Assembly: GCF_016808335.1 (NCBI RefSeq)
Contig: NC_053140.1
Coordinates: 28,762,086-28,826,085, forward strand
DNA: 64,000 nt
Source of the DNA: Panicum virgatum
Taxonomy: Eukaryota > Streptophyta > Magnoliopsida > Poales > Poaceae
Reading direction: 5' to 3'
The position numbers and the translations under genes were made by a program. The notes under the pieces were generated by a model. It was given only the letters and a program-made list of their open reading frames with translations. It ran no database searches and was not told the origin of the DNA. Positions 11,467 through 22,229 of the stretch are shown in pieces (position 1 is the first letter of the stretch; each line of letters begins with the position of its first letter).

Positions 11467-12598
11467 TTAGTTTGTGCTAGTCCATGCGTAGTTCGTTAGT
11501 TGATTAGCGCGTGCGTTGTGTGCGTTGGTTGCTCGATCCGTTCGGGTTTGTACGTAGGCGTGGCCGAATGGAGCATGGACGGCATGGCTCGCGTTCAAAG
11601 CGGAAGGCGCCCGGGTCGTGCGGCAAGGCGAATGGCTCCACGTCCGTCGGAGGAGCGGGTCGCCAGGAGATCGTGCGTGTGCCTTGGATTGATCGCAGGA
11701 GCTAGTTGCTAGGAGCTGCCGGCTAGAAGATGGCTTGTACTCGATGTGTTTGTGTGTGCCGAGTCCTTGAGATGGAATAGAAGCCAACATACAGGCCGTC
11801 CGTGCGGCCGGGGCGTTCGTCGCCATTGTCGTGTGTGTGCGCTGTTCATCGTCTTCCTCCTCCGTCTGTGCGTGAGAGAGTGAAGAATCTGAGTGTATAA
11901 GGGCCGGTTCCAACACACGGCGCTCGGCGCCACTGCCCCCGTGGTGACCGTGACCGCGGCCTCCCCGGCGTTGCTGGTCACCGTGGCCGCCAGAACGGGC
12001 ACCCCATGCCGGCGGAACACCTCCAGCACGCGCGTCAGCGCGCCCGGTCGCCGCGCCCGGTCGCCGCGCCGCCGGTAGCCTGGCGGCGAAGCACGACGCC
12101 TTCTCAACCGCCAGCACCTCATCGGCAGCGACGGCGCCGCCCCCGTCGGCCGCGGTCCGCCGCCCTGCCCCCTCGGCCACGCCGCCGTGCGCTTCGAGCT
12201 TCGCGACCGTGCTCCGCAGCGTCCCGACGTACGCGATCGCCTCCTCCAGTATCCTCGCCTTGGGCGCCTGCACGCCGTCGCTGGGCCACGCGCAGCGGCG
12301 TGGCGCCCGTGAGGAGACCATGGCCAAGAACTTAACGGACGGGGAGGAGGGCGAAAATAAATAGAGGAATCGGCGCGAAAGAATCACGCGGACATGGACG
12401 GACCCGAGGGGGCAGGTCGGGGAGCAGTGAGCCCAGCTCGGCGTAGAGCCTGGACATCTGCCGGCGGCGCGCGCGCTCGATCTCCACCGGCACCTGCCGC
12501 TGCTTCGGCGGCGCCGAAGCCACCGTCGTCGTCGCTGCTGGCGACCCCTTGGTTCTGCCGCCGGCCAGAGACAGCGCCAGGGGGTGCTCCCCGGCCAT
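11467..12598 (-). CDS. bHLH transcription factor, C-terminus frameshifted (possible pseudogene)
   Basis: Exon 1 is 12598-12404. It encodes MAGEHPLALSLAGG, then the basic region and helix 1 (EIERARRRQMSRLYAELGSL). A 136-bp intron (donor GTCCGT, acceptor GTGCAG) leads to exon 2 at 12267, which resumes in phase with helix 2 (APKARILEEAIAYVGTLR). The bHLH domain is therefore complete. Downstream, a perfect 13-bp tandem duplication at 12040-12065 shifts the frame. The expected ACT-like C-terminal segment (LTRVLEVFRRHGVPVLAAT) is found only in the other frame. As written the frame runs to 11467 (331 aa) with a low-complexity tail; in the other frame it stops at 11709. bHLH factors dimerise and bind E-boxes in the nucleus. 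This one resembles the plant group with an RRRQM basic region (bHLH36/118/ORG-like), but the exact subfamily is uncertain. Confidence 0.7.
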
Positions 12599-13468
12599 GG
12601 AGATCGAAGTGCCGCGGCGGCGCGGTGTGGAGTGCTAGCGTTGCGTTGGGCACTGCCGTAGATGGGACGGGAGGACCAGCTGTCGAACTGGACTTGGCAA
12701 ATCGGAACAAGCTTCGTCTGCAGCTGCCGCTCTGATCTAGTGGGCCCTGGAGGGAGGTTGCGTTGCGCCGCGCAGACGTATATGGGGACGAGCAGAGCAG
12801 GTACGGTGTCAGCTTTTGCTGGGAGTGTCGGCTCAGGGAGTAACCAACCAAGAAAAGTTCGTTTCCTGTTTCAGGACGCATCTCTTTGCATGGCACGGTT
12901 CATGGAGCCGTGGTTCGTTTGTTTGGAACGTGAGAAAAGAAAACACACACTTTCTGAAACTAATGCCGCTAACTCCGCTAGAGATTATAAATCACATATA
13001 GTGATATACACATGTCTTTTACTATAAATTATAAATTAGAACTTATAATTTTGAAATGTGAGAAAAGAAAACACACGCATCTTCTGAAACTCATGAATAC
13101 TTCCGAAAAGATCCTTGATTTGGCGACATTCTGCCATTGCATTGTTTTACAAAGTGTTGTTTCATGTGTTTTTTATCTGAAAAAAGAGCCATTCATTTTT
13201 TTAATACCAGTTTGTTTTCCACATCCTTGTGTCAATCTCCTAGTAATTCTATAAAAAAAGTACATGGAGTACTAAATTATATTTTCGTTTGCTGTAAATA
13301 AAACAACGCGGTATCAAGTAAGTCAACTGACCTTAGATAAACAACAAACTTGTAGTGCGTTTGGGTGGGACCGGGTGTTGCGCGATCATGCCAGACCAGG
13401 AAGGTGTCAGCCTTGGTGGCGTCTGGCAATGGGGTCAGATGCACTGACGAAGCCAGGACTGTCATGTA
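12599..13468. other. bHLH upstream region
   Basis: GC-rich next to the gene, AT-rich beyond 12900. Two near copies of GTGAGAAAAGAAAACACAC (12929 and 13059) are followed by TTTCTGAAACT and CTTCTGAAACT. No other gene is recognised. Confidence 0.35.
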
Positions 13469-14207
13469 GGCCTCGTTTAGCTGCAGATCTACGAATTTCA
13501 CCCCTACACACACACGAAATTCCACTCTCCTCTGTCCCACTCAAGTGAATCGGTTTCAAGAGCATTCCACCACTTTTTGGCGACTTTCACTTTCAACCCG
13601 ATTCACTGCCTACGTGCTCTTTATGCCCGGTCATTCCGAAAAACAATTGCCCCCTGTCTTACCGCGGCTGCTGGCACGGAGTTAGCCAAGGTTTCTTTCT
13701 CGAGTTCTGTCATGATCGCGCACTCGACGAAAAAGCTTTACAAGCGGCATTGCCCTTCATCACTCACGGGATATTGCTGGATCGGGCTTTCGTCCATTGT
13801 CCAAGATTCCCCATTGTTGCCCCCCATGGGGGTCTGGGCCGTGTCTCAGTCCCAGTGTGACTGATCATCTTAAAAGACCAGCTAAGCATCACATCTAATT
13901 TTTTAAAAGTGAATCTTTTCACATTTAATGTATTAAACATAGACTAATTACAAAACTAATTATAGAACTCGTCTGTAAATTACGAGACGAATCTAATGAG
14001 CCTAATTAATCCGTCATTAGCATATATTTACCGTAGCTTTACTGTAGCAATTTAGTGTCTAATCACGGGCTAATTAGGTTTATTATATTCATCTCATAAT
14101 TTATAAGCAAACTGTGCAATTAATTTTTTATTTTATTTAGATTCAATTCTCCATGCAGATACCATAACATTCTTTTAGAATTTTGAATTTTGGATCTAAA
14201 CAAAGCC
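13469..14207. mobile_element. MITE-like element with internal mitochondrial rRNA segment
   Basis: The ends form an imperfect inverted repeat: GGCCTCGTTTAG at 13469-13480 and CTAAACAAAGCCC at 14196-14208. The body from about 13890 (GAGACGAATCTAATGAGCCTAATTA, GTGCAATTAATTTTTTATTTT) is a very common grass short-element family; another partial copy is at 28830-29010. Between the left end and the body lies about 400 bp of mitochondrial rRNA sequence. Target-site duplication is not clear. Confidence 0.55.
13484..13885 (-). pseudogene. rrn18: Nuclear copy of mitochondrial 18S (small-subunit) rRNA segment
   Basis: On the minus strand this reads as small-subunit rRNA. It has the universal GTGCCAGCAGCCGCGGTAA segment (about 13660-13680) and the CACTGGGACTGAGACACGG segment (about 13840-13860). 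The intervening text (GAGTGCGCGATCATGACAG; GGTTGAAAGTGAAAGTCGCC) matches the plant mitochondrial form as I remember it, not the plastid form. Several apparent C-to-T/G-to-A changes suggest that it has decayed in the nucleus. It covers only the 5' third of the gene and cannot be functional. Confidence 0.85.
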
Positions 14208-15773
14208 CACGTTGGTGGGTCAGAAGAGGCGCCAAGCGCCATCATCACTTTGCATAGGCAAGGACTGAACCAGCGGAATCCCATGTCTGTGGTTGCATGT
14301 ACTGCTCACTCGCAGAAAACACGTTTGTTTTTCGGTACACATGTTAAAAGTTAAATTATTTAAAAATAATTAAATTGCATCGAACTACTACTAAAAAATC
14401 TTATTTATTGTGTGATAGAATAACAATTATATTTGCTATCTAAAAATCTAAAAGGGAAACGATATTTAGTATCTATACTCAAACCTGGATCCAAATGTAC
14501 ATTTCCTAAGATAATTATCATTTCTCCAAAGCCAATAACCTTCATCGCGGGAGTAATGACACTGGTTGTCGGTTTCGGAAATGGCCAACAAATAAACTAT
14601 TCGACTGCGTGTTTCTCGTGCGTTGGATCGAATGGTCTAGCACTCAATGACTCAAGGATTTAGACCGGTTCGAGCTTGAAAATGCCCTACGTCCAGTATG
14701 GTGGTTGGGGGGGTTTCTCTAGTTCTATTGTTCAAGCCCAGGTACTCAAAAATGGAGGGGAGCTTACAAGCTTTGGAGTTGTCAATTGTTCTATCTTTTC
14801 CTACGCGCGGAGGAGGGGGGGCTCTCCCCTTTTATATCCCAAGTTGGCCCCCTAGTTACATATTTCTATCGTGGAGTTTTGGTCAAGTAGGGGGTCCTTC
14901 GTCTTTGTCAGTGGGCGGGTCCCATGCCAGTGGTCGGGCGTGGAGAAGTTGCGTTCGGTTGGATTTCTTGGGTGATGGGTCATTGTGCTGTCGTCCCATC
15001 CCGATCAATCGGGATGGTCCTCATGATCAATCGGGCTCGGCAGTCGTCTCCCCGACTGGTCGTCCGTAATGGCTCCACACGTCATTCCTTGCACGGTCTC
15101 TGACTCGAGGATGGCACACCCGTTGGGGGGTGTCCTGTCACGATCATGTGGCCTCGCCCCGTCACAATCCTAGGCGTAATGGAGTGGTGTCAGGATGGTC
15201 ATGATGACGGCGTGCGGGATGGCCCTGGTTGACACCCTCTCCCATCTCCCATCCATGAGGACAGGTAGGTAGCACATTCTACACTATGACCCTGTCAGCG
15301 GGTCCTGTTGGGCATGCAAGCGTGGCATGCGGCAGGAGTGGGCGGTGTGTACGGTGGAACTGGGGTTGGCTTGACCAGCCCGCCCGTCTTCCTAAGTGGC
15401 GCTCTTCGTGCGCACGGCCTAGGCCGCTCGGTACTGAGTGAGTCTGGCTACTCCATGGTCGGGAGGCCGCCATGTGGCTCTCTCAAGAGGGTCGTAGACT
15501 CAGCGGGTCGGGCCCCATTCGGTGGTTCCTGTTTGCGTCCTTTGTGGGCTCGCTCGGGAGAGCCCAACGGAACTCTAGGCCGGCGCTATTGAGGTGGGTC
15601 CATTGGGGACCCCGGGTCCCTGCCCCCATCAGAGGCCCCCAAGTGGCTTTGCGAATTGTTGTAATCGTGAAGCCGCTGGACTCGGTTCGATGGCGACGGT
15701 TGGGACGTCTTCTCCATCTACCGCTGGACTCGGTTCGATGGCAACGGTTGAGACGTCTTGTCCATCTGATCGT
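14208..15773. other. LTR-retroelement-like debris, no intact coding region
   Basis: GC-rich, with phrases typical of grass LTR leaders, such as CCCTACGTCCAGT near 14685. A tandem duplication of about 46 bp occurs at 15676-15768 (CTGGACTCGGTTCGATGGC is present twice). The open frames here look accidental. Confidence 0.35.
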
Positions 15774-16900
15774 TGTTGACGATCCTTAAGTGCCAAATTC
15801 GACCGTCAACTAGACTCAATAATAAAGAAAAACTATACATCTTAGTCGCATATTTGTACCACTAACCTAGTTCACAGTTATTTTGGAGTTTAGCCATCTC
15901 AGATGAGCAACAGCAGAATAAGATGAAAACACGCAGCACATGCCACACAAGTATGCAAAATATCACATCCGACGTCACACACTTACAAGCAGGCCCCATC
16001 TGTCAGAGCAAATGGGCGCTCCACGCAATATGCATACAATGAAAGAGTTTAGGACCCACCTGTCAGCCTGCCAAAAGAGGATAAGGACGAACGACTGCCA
16101 GGTGGGGTCGGCCAAACCTGGCCTGTCTCCCGTCCAGGTGCATCTCGGGGAGGAGTAGCTGCCAAGACACCTAATCACCTTCCATACGTGCAGATGGCGG
16201 GAACGGACCTCCACTAGTATAAATAGGCCTCTCCTCCACCCCCCCCTCAACACACACACACCCCATTTCATTCCACTTCTCCAAGGAGGCTCTCTCTTGC
16301 TCTCTTGCTTAAGTAGTGGAGATAGACTAGTTTCTCTTTAGCGAAGCAAGTCGTTCTCGGGGTCGTTGAGCAATCCTCGGCTCCTGGTATGGCTTTGTAT
16401 TTGACTTGTCAGTTTTCTATTCATAATATAGAGTTGTGCCATGGTTGTTGTACTATCTTGATAGTTTATCAATCCTTGCTTAGTCCGTTCATGAGTTGTG
16501 CTACAAATTTAGTTAGGCTAGATGATTCGGGTACAGATAGAGGTTCGTTGTGCCTTCGGGCTTGCTCTAGCGTTTTACTTGTCCATCTGAAGGGTGGGAG
16601 ACCTAGGGATGCTAGGGTAGTGACTTCATACATGAGCGTGGTACTCGAGTATGCGGAATCCTTCGGATATAACTGTGCTCCATGGTGTGACTGGGGTAGA
16701 CGGCAGGTGGTGACAACCCTGTCCATCTGTCGTAACAGTTGTGTTGCGATTAGTACACTCCCTGACGTTCGGGTTCGGTGTAGGAGTTTATGCAAAGAGG
16801 TAACACAACTGGATGTACTCCGGTACGGGACCTTCTCCCTGTTATCCCATTTTCCTGGCACCTGCAGCCCTAACCATGTCCTAACATAACCTCAGTTTTG
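15774..16900 (+). mobile_element. LTR and leader-like sequence of an old retroelement
   Basis: Begins TGTTGACGATCCTTAAG, the same type of start as the sequence at 21171. It contains a TATA box (GTATAAATAGG near 16217) followed by pyrimidine-rich transcribed leader. A stretch near 16690-16730 resembles the reverse complement of 24820-24860. No gag or pol domain was recognised, and the LTR end is not defined. Confidence 0.35.
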
Positions 16901-16950
16901 GATAGAAGCACCAGGACCCCTAACCTAGCCTAAGCTCTAGCTGACTTAAC

Positions 16951-17014
16951 ATACTACTATAATACCGGGAGACAGCTACTGACTTCTTCCTTTCTCCCGG
17001 TATTATAGTAGTAT
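16951..17014. repeat. Perfect 22-bp inverted repeat (hairpin), 20-base loop
   Basis: Bases 16951-16972 are the exact reverse complement of 16993-17014. The stem core is AATACCGGGAGA / TCTCCCGGTATT. The loop contains ACTTCTTCCTTT, which also recurs just downstream at about 17058-17070. Confidence 0.9.
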
Positions 17015-18449
17015 ATGAACTGTATAATTATCTAATGTACATAAAACCCGAGCTATTAACTTCTTCCTTTCTTCCTAAGTTTAGTATGAGCTATCTTGAG
17101 ACTTGTGTGTCACACTACCTTATCATACCATTTATCTTACCCCTGTTTATGCAATAAAAGATCCAATCAAGATTAGTTCAACAACCTGGCTATACTTCTG
17201 GGTAAAATGTTGCGGCTGTATTCGGTGCGCTTATGGATTTATCCACGATTCATGAAATACCTGAACACACCCGGCACCTGCGAGCGTCACCGCCTAGGAC
17301 TAAATTTTCAACAAAACATTTCTGATCATTTGCGTGTACATTCAACCAAACCTGAAGGCTTGTATATCACTAGTGTACTACTAGTGCTAGACTGAACAGA
17401 GCGGTGAGTACTTTGTGTTGCTCCATATTTTTTTCAAGTAGATGCCTACAGCTGAATGCTCGCTTGATTACACTTTCAGTACAGATCTGCATTTTGCTGC
17501 TGATGTATATATCTGCTTCACTATTTGACAGAGCATATTTTTGTTGTAGAAAATGTCAGTATGATGCACTCTTTAAAAAGATTGACCTCCCTCAAGAAGA
17601 AGTGAATGTCCTCCCTTGAGCATCAAAGACCACCTCCATATCTCTTCCACCAGCAGCGAGAAACAAGCCACCAGGTACCTGGTTGTTAACCTTCCTTGGG
17701 TACATCTAAATTATTTTGCAACACTGCCACAACCTTTTAAACTTATTCTTTGTCATACAGGCAATTTGTCATTATTTCCTGTGTATGTTGTGTTTCCAGC
17801 AATAAGATGTTAAATATAGGAGCCAGCTTGAATAAGTCTGTGATTTGTCATTGTCTGAATTTAGGGGCCAACTTGATCATTTGCATTGAATTTAAACATT
17901 TGTTTGTCCAATTAAATTGTCTCTAACCTGTTGCATCAACATTTGAGCAAGTAATTAGAAAGCTTTAACAACAGGGGTGATTGTTAGATGCATTCTTTTA
18001 GAAACATTCTTAAGTGGTGAACCCTTTTCCATGACATGTTGCTGATCAGTTTAAGTTGTTTTTATGTACAGGGAACTGAGCGAGGTCTGGAACTGAATGA
18101 AAAAAACCCTTGTACCTGATAAACGGCGAACTGGAAGATGCTCCATTGTTAGAGAACAAATGATAGGTCCAATTTATGATTTATGGTCTTAAACTGCATA
18201 GGTAATTAAGGTAGTAAATATGTGGCTGAGTGCAGCATCACCGGTGTACATCTCATGGAAGTTACATTTCCTAGCACAAATGATCTATGGCTGTGTGGAT
18301 TGATATGTTTTCCCGACAAAATAGCAAGGTTGTGTGGATTGATTTGTTTTCTCGACAAAATAGCTGAATGGCTGTATAATATTTGGATAACTGACTGATT
18401 CTGTTGGGTCTTGTTGGGCCTTGAAAGTTGAGTACAAATGGGTCTTGTT
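17015..18449. other. Unassigned; no supported gene
   Basis: AT-rich, with several short open frames but no recognisable domain or convincing splice chain. A local duplication containing CGACAAAATAGC occurs at about 18310-18365. Confidence 0.3.
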
Positions 18450-18830
18450 GGGTCATATTTTATGACGAATCAAATTGTCATATTTGGATTGCCATATCAG
18501 ATTCTAGTCATCGCCATGTCATAAGATGATAAAATTTTATGACGTTTTCTATCCTACATGGCATATGTAAGTCATTCAAGCACACAATTTTGTGACGTTT
18601 CTTGGTATTGATTGTGACAAAAAATGAGCATCACAAATTAGTGATGATAGAATAATCGTCATAAGATTTATGACAAAAAAAATACATTTTCGTCGCAGAA
18701 GACCTTTTATGACATGGTATAGGCGACGAACCGATTTTCGTCACGCAAGCGTCACAGATTATGAAAGATGACGAAAATACCACTTTCAGTGACATAAATA
18801 AAATGTCGTAGAAGCCCATATGCTGGTAGA
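18450..18830. mobile_element. Subterminal-repeat-rich DNA transposon remnant (TTTATGACG motif)
   Basis: The motif TTATGACG/CGTCATAA and its variants TGTGACG and TTCGTCA occur about a dozen times in both orientations. Grass CACTA-like and Mutator-like ends have this pattern. No transposase is visible. Confidence 0.4.
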
Positions 18831-19422
18831 TGCCAATAGGAGGGACGGGAGAGAGAGAGAGGTGCGAAAGGACCAGGAAGAGGAGGGATGGAGGAGAGAG
18901 AGGAGGGGGAGAAAAATGAACGGCAACCGCATAGAGAAGATAAGGTTGGGTGCAGTCACGTGGTTGTGGACCCAGCAGCTGCCAGCACAATGATGATCGG
19001 TTTGGGTGCGTGGGTTGAGAACTGGTCAGATGGAAGCGGCCATGTAGACCACTAATATACGGCCGGCTGGTACGAAATCTTTAGCTAATATATATCTATA
19101 TATCTATGTGCATAGTAAAAACTATATATTTAATAAGAAAAATAGAACGATTCATAATTTGGAACAAAGGTAGTATAATCTTTTCATATTTTCTTTGAGA
19201 TACTAATAGGCGGAGAAGATTGTCACATACCCAAAACGATTGTTCTTTTGAGGTGAAAAAGGAGAAAAATCAATGTTTTTAATTTATATTAAAATTATTA
19301 CTACAAACCATTTTCTTCCAACACATATTCATATTATTCCCAGTTTTTTTACATATGAAGTATACAATACATTATTCTCAACAGTCTCACATGCAACATA
19401 TATGCTTTATCACTAGATCCAT
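18831..19422. other. Downstream region of the LTP-like gene
   Basis: GA-rich low-complexity sequence at 18845-18910, then AT-rich sequence. Nothing coding is recognised. Confidence 0.3.
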
Positions 19423-19848
19423 TTATTGGCCAAGGGGAGGAACCGTAAAACCTGCAAAACCATACAAAATTAATCTTACATATACTTCATAAAAAGCATA
19501 TATAGTTATATATATATATGTGTATATGTGCAGAGTAGTGTTTCACTTACTCCCGCACTTGTACCCAGGCTTGAAGGGCCTCTTGCAGTAGTTGGAGACG
19601 TAGAGGACCTTCTCCATGCACCACACCTTCTCTACCTCTTTGGTGACCTTTTTGCAGAGGCACGGGATGTCCGCCTTCTGCCACACAGCGCAGCACGCTG
19701 CTGACGGCGGGATCTTGGGCTCCGCCGGGAACATCTCGTACTTCTTGCACTCCCGGATCATGTCCTCCCGGTCCCCGTCGCAGTCCCCGGCCGACATTGT
19801 CCCCGCAACAGCAAGGACAAGGAGCAAACCTAGGAGTAGTTTCGCCAT
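19423..19848 (-). CDS. Secreted 8-cysteine LTP-like / bifunctional inhibitor family protein, 2 exons
   Basis: Exon 1 is 19848-19551. A 99-bp intron (donor GTAAGT, acceptor TTTTGCAG) leads to exon 2 at 19451-19423, giving 108 aa. The start MAKLLLGLLLVLAVAG is a clear signal peptide, so the product is expected in the cell wall or apoplast. The mature part has the eight-cysteine pattern C...C...CC...CLC...C...C plus a further Cys in YKCGS. The short second exon adds FTVPPLGQ, which this small grass family normally carries; without splicing the frame would end two residues after KCG. Such proteins form a four-helix disulphide-locked fold that binds lipids or inhibits enzymes; the ligand here is unknown. 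The frame is intact. Confidence 0.85.
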
Positions 19849-19921
19849 GAATATATAGCTTGTGTTGGAGGTACAGGTGATGTGTGCTCCTGGTGTGAGT
19901 TTTTTGGGTGGGATGGTTGGG

Positions 19922-19931
19922 CTTATATAGG
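19922..19931 (-). promoter_or_regulatory. TATA box of the LTP-like gene
   Basis: Minus-strand CTATATAAGC lies about 75 bp upstream of the start codon, implying a 5' UTR of about 45 bases. Confidence 0.6.
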
Positions 19932-19984
19932 CTCGAATCAGTAGGGGCATGCCATAATCGTAAAGTTGACACAGATATGTGTAC

Positions 19985-20375
19985 TATATCTGCTAGAGAT
20001 GTACAACTATATTATATCGTACAAACAGATATCGAATTCTATCCACAAGGAACCCCACAACAATATAGAAAGAATTGGATGTCTGCTGAAGATGTATATA
20101 TATATAACAAATATCAAACCCAGACATCGAATAAGTATCCACAAGTGGCTAAGTATTTAACTACACATATTGTTCATATATATATATATATATATATAGA
20201 AAGAATTGGATGTCTGCTGGAGATGTATATAAATATAATCAAATGTCTGCTGGAGATGTGTGTATATATATATATAACCAAGTATCCACAAGAGGATACA
20301 TTCCATACATCCTTATTTCATGGGTTAGATACTAGAAGATAAATAAGTAGCATGTCTGATGGAGATATTGTGACG
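19985..20375. repeat. Irregular tandem repeat upstream of the LTP-like gene
   Basis: The phrase ATGTCTGCTGGAGATGTATA or a close variant occurs near 19986, 20079, 20210, 20242 and 20352. The phrase TATCCACAAG occurs near 20040, 20137 and 20283. A TA-rich run lies at 20176-20200. The repeats lie in the promoter region of the minus-strand gene. Confidence 0.6.
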
Positions 20376-21170
20376 CCATACATGTAGATATATTATGATA
20401 TTCTAAGATCCTGGTATTGTATTCAGTGAATTATGTCTTTAATTATATTTCCAAATAAGCATTTGGTAATGGGTAACATCAAATTATATTTCCATATACC
20501 CCTTGCTATGTTTCTATGAGAAGTTAGCATTGTACCATCTAGCCATTCCACAAAATAAATACTCTACAATATGTGTTAGTCTCTCCAGTTATTGTTAAAA
20601 AGAAAGAGACATGGGCTATCGAGAAAAAATATGGACACATGGAGGTCCAAGAAAAAAAATAAAAAAGATAGCCATGCTCTCAAAAGAATTTACAGAGATC
20701 ATACAAAAGAAAGGAGTTTCTATTTCATCCACCATAATTCATACACGTGCACATCTTGATCTGACTGTATGACTTTGCAGAATATGTGATACAAGTATGC
20801 CTTAACATTCATACCCTACATTGAGCTCCACATAAAGCCATCACTAGAAGTAGTATGAAGAAAAGGCAAGTCAAATGCCTTGGTAAGGATATATACACAT
20901 TGAACGATCTGAGAGAATAAATGAGGAGCTAAGCAAGGTTTGTTTTGAAAACTTATTGTCCCAAGCTACTAGACGTGAAGATTAGAAGTGATTTGATTAA
21001 AAACCATTCCATGTCTCAACTACTCAAGATAGTATGATAGACACTCCAAAGTTCACAGTGCAAAATATGGATTGGAATATCTCTTATTCCCGCTTTATAC
21101 CTTTGAAAGTGATGTTCTACCTTAGTCCTTTCTCCTTCACTCGAGGATGAGAAAAGGCTAAGAGCGGGGG
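20376..21170. other. Retroelement-like 3' region, unassigned
   Basis: No domain is recognised. The end (CTCGAGGATGAG, then AAGAGCGGGGG at 21160-21170) looks like the 3' untranslated region and polypurine tract of a plus-strand gypsy element. Confidence 0.35.
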
Positions 21171-22229
21171 TGTTGGTGACAACGCTTAAGTACTAAATTT
21201 AGGCCGTCAATTCCTGCATAAATACATAAAAGATGAACATCAACCTAGTAGTAGGGATTTATTACTAACCACCACAAGCGTTGGTAAATATTTGTCTGCA
21301 CCCTTGCTGGTTGCCGTATATGCAATCTATTTTTTTTATTGCAGCAAATTTTTTTGTGCTTCTTTTGTTGATTCCTAATATTCATCTAACTTTCTTTCTT
21401 TCAAAAGAAATATTTTTCTGACTTTTCAAGCTGTTTCTTCTGGCTGCCTGCTCACTTAGAAAAAAATATCTCCTTCACTGTTACTTTCTTCATCATGCAG
21501 CTGGCTTCTCTCTTCGTTTTATTGTACAAAAAAAGGTTATGCAATTTTTTCAAGCCACTTCCCTCTGAATTCTGAAAATGAGATCACAGTACGGTCCCGT
21601 TGATTTGAATTCTGAACCGTACATGTCATCGTTGTGCCACCTTAGCTTCGAGGTTGTGCAAATATACAATCCCTCATATCCTTATACTGCTCCCGTATCT
21701 CACCACCATTGTGATATAAACATAATCTCACTTGTCCTCTAACAACCAGGTCTTTGTGGTAGCTTTCTCATGTGTACTCTGGTTTATGTTCAAAGATGGG
21801 TATGTCGATACCGGTGAGTGCACGAATGCATCATGACATATTTTCATGTTTTAGTGCATGGTGAGGTGGACAAAGATACCAGTAAAATGTTGCAATTATC
21901 TTGAACACCACCCAAAATTCATGAGTCAAATATCTCTTTTCTCATAGTTTTTAGGGACAAAGGGTGAGGACACAGGAAGTAGGAGGGTACTGTAGAGATT
22001 TTTAGGGAAAAAGACTGTCAACTCAAGAATTAAGAAGGGAAAATCATTATACTTAGGTACAGCCAAGCTGCTCATTTGCATTTCTATCGTATTAGAGAAT
22101 TGTTTATTTTACTACTTTCCTGCCATAGGATTTGGCATCCGTGGGAAAAAGGCCTTCGAAAGAATATTGGCGGCCTTGTACTTTCCTTTCAGCTTTCAAA
22201 GCAAGATGATACAATTGACTGAATCTAGT
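21171..22229. other. LTR-like sequence, then unassigned
   Basis: TGTTGGTGACAACGCTTAAG follows a polypurine run directly, as a 3' LTR would. Its beginning resembles 15774. The LTR end was not found and nothing coding is seen to 22229. Confidence 0.35.

Noticed and set aside
12006..12335. 109-codon plus-strand frame rich in Arg/Pro
   Set aside because: Antisense shadow of the GC-rich bHLH exon; no domain, and composition explains its openness.
13577..13864. 95-codon plus-strand open frame (MATFTFNP...)
   Set aside because: It is antisense to the mitochondrial rRNA segment; such frames are a classic false gene call over rRNA.
16389..16889. 166-codon plus-strand frame and its antisense partner
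   Set aside because: Retroelement leader-like sequence with no gag motif; both strands open by chance.
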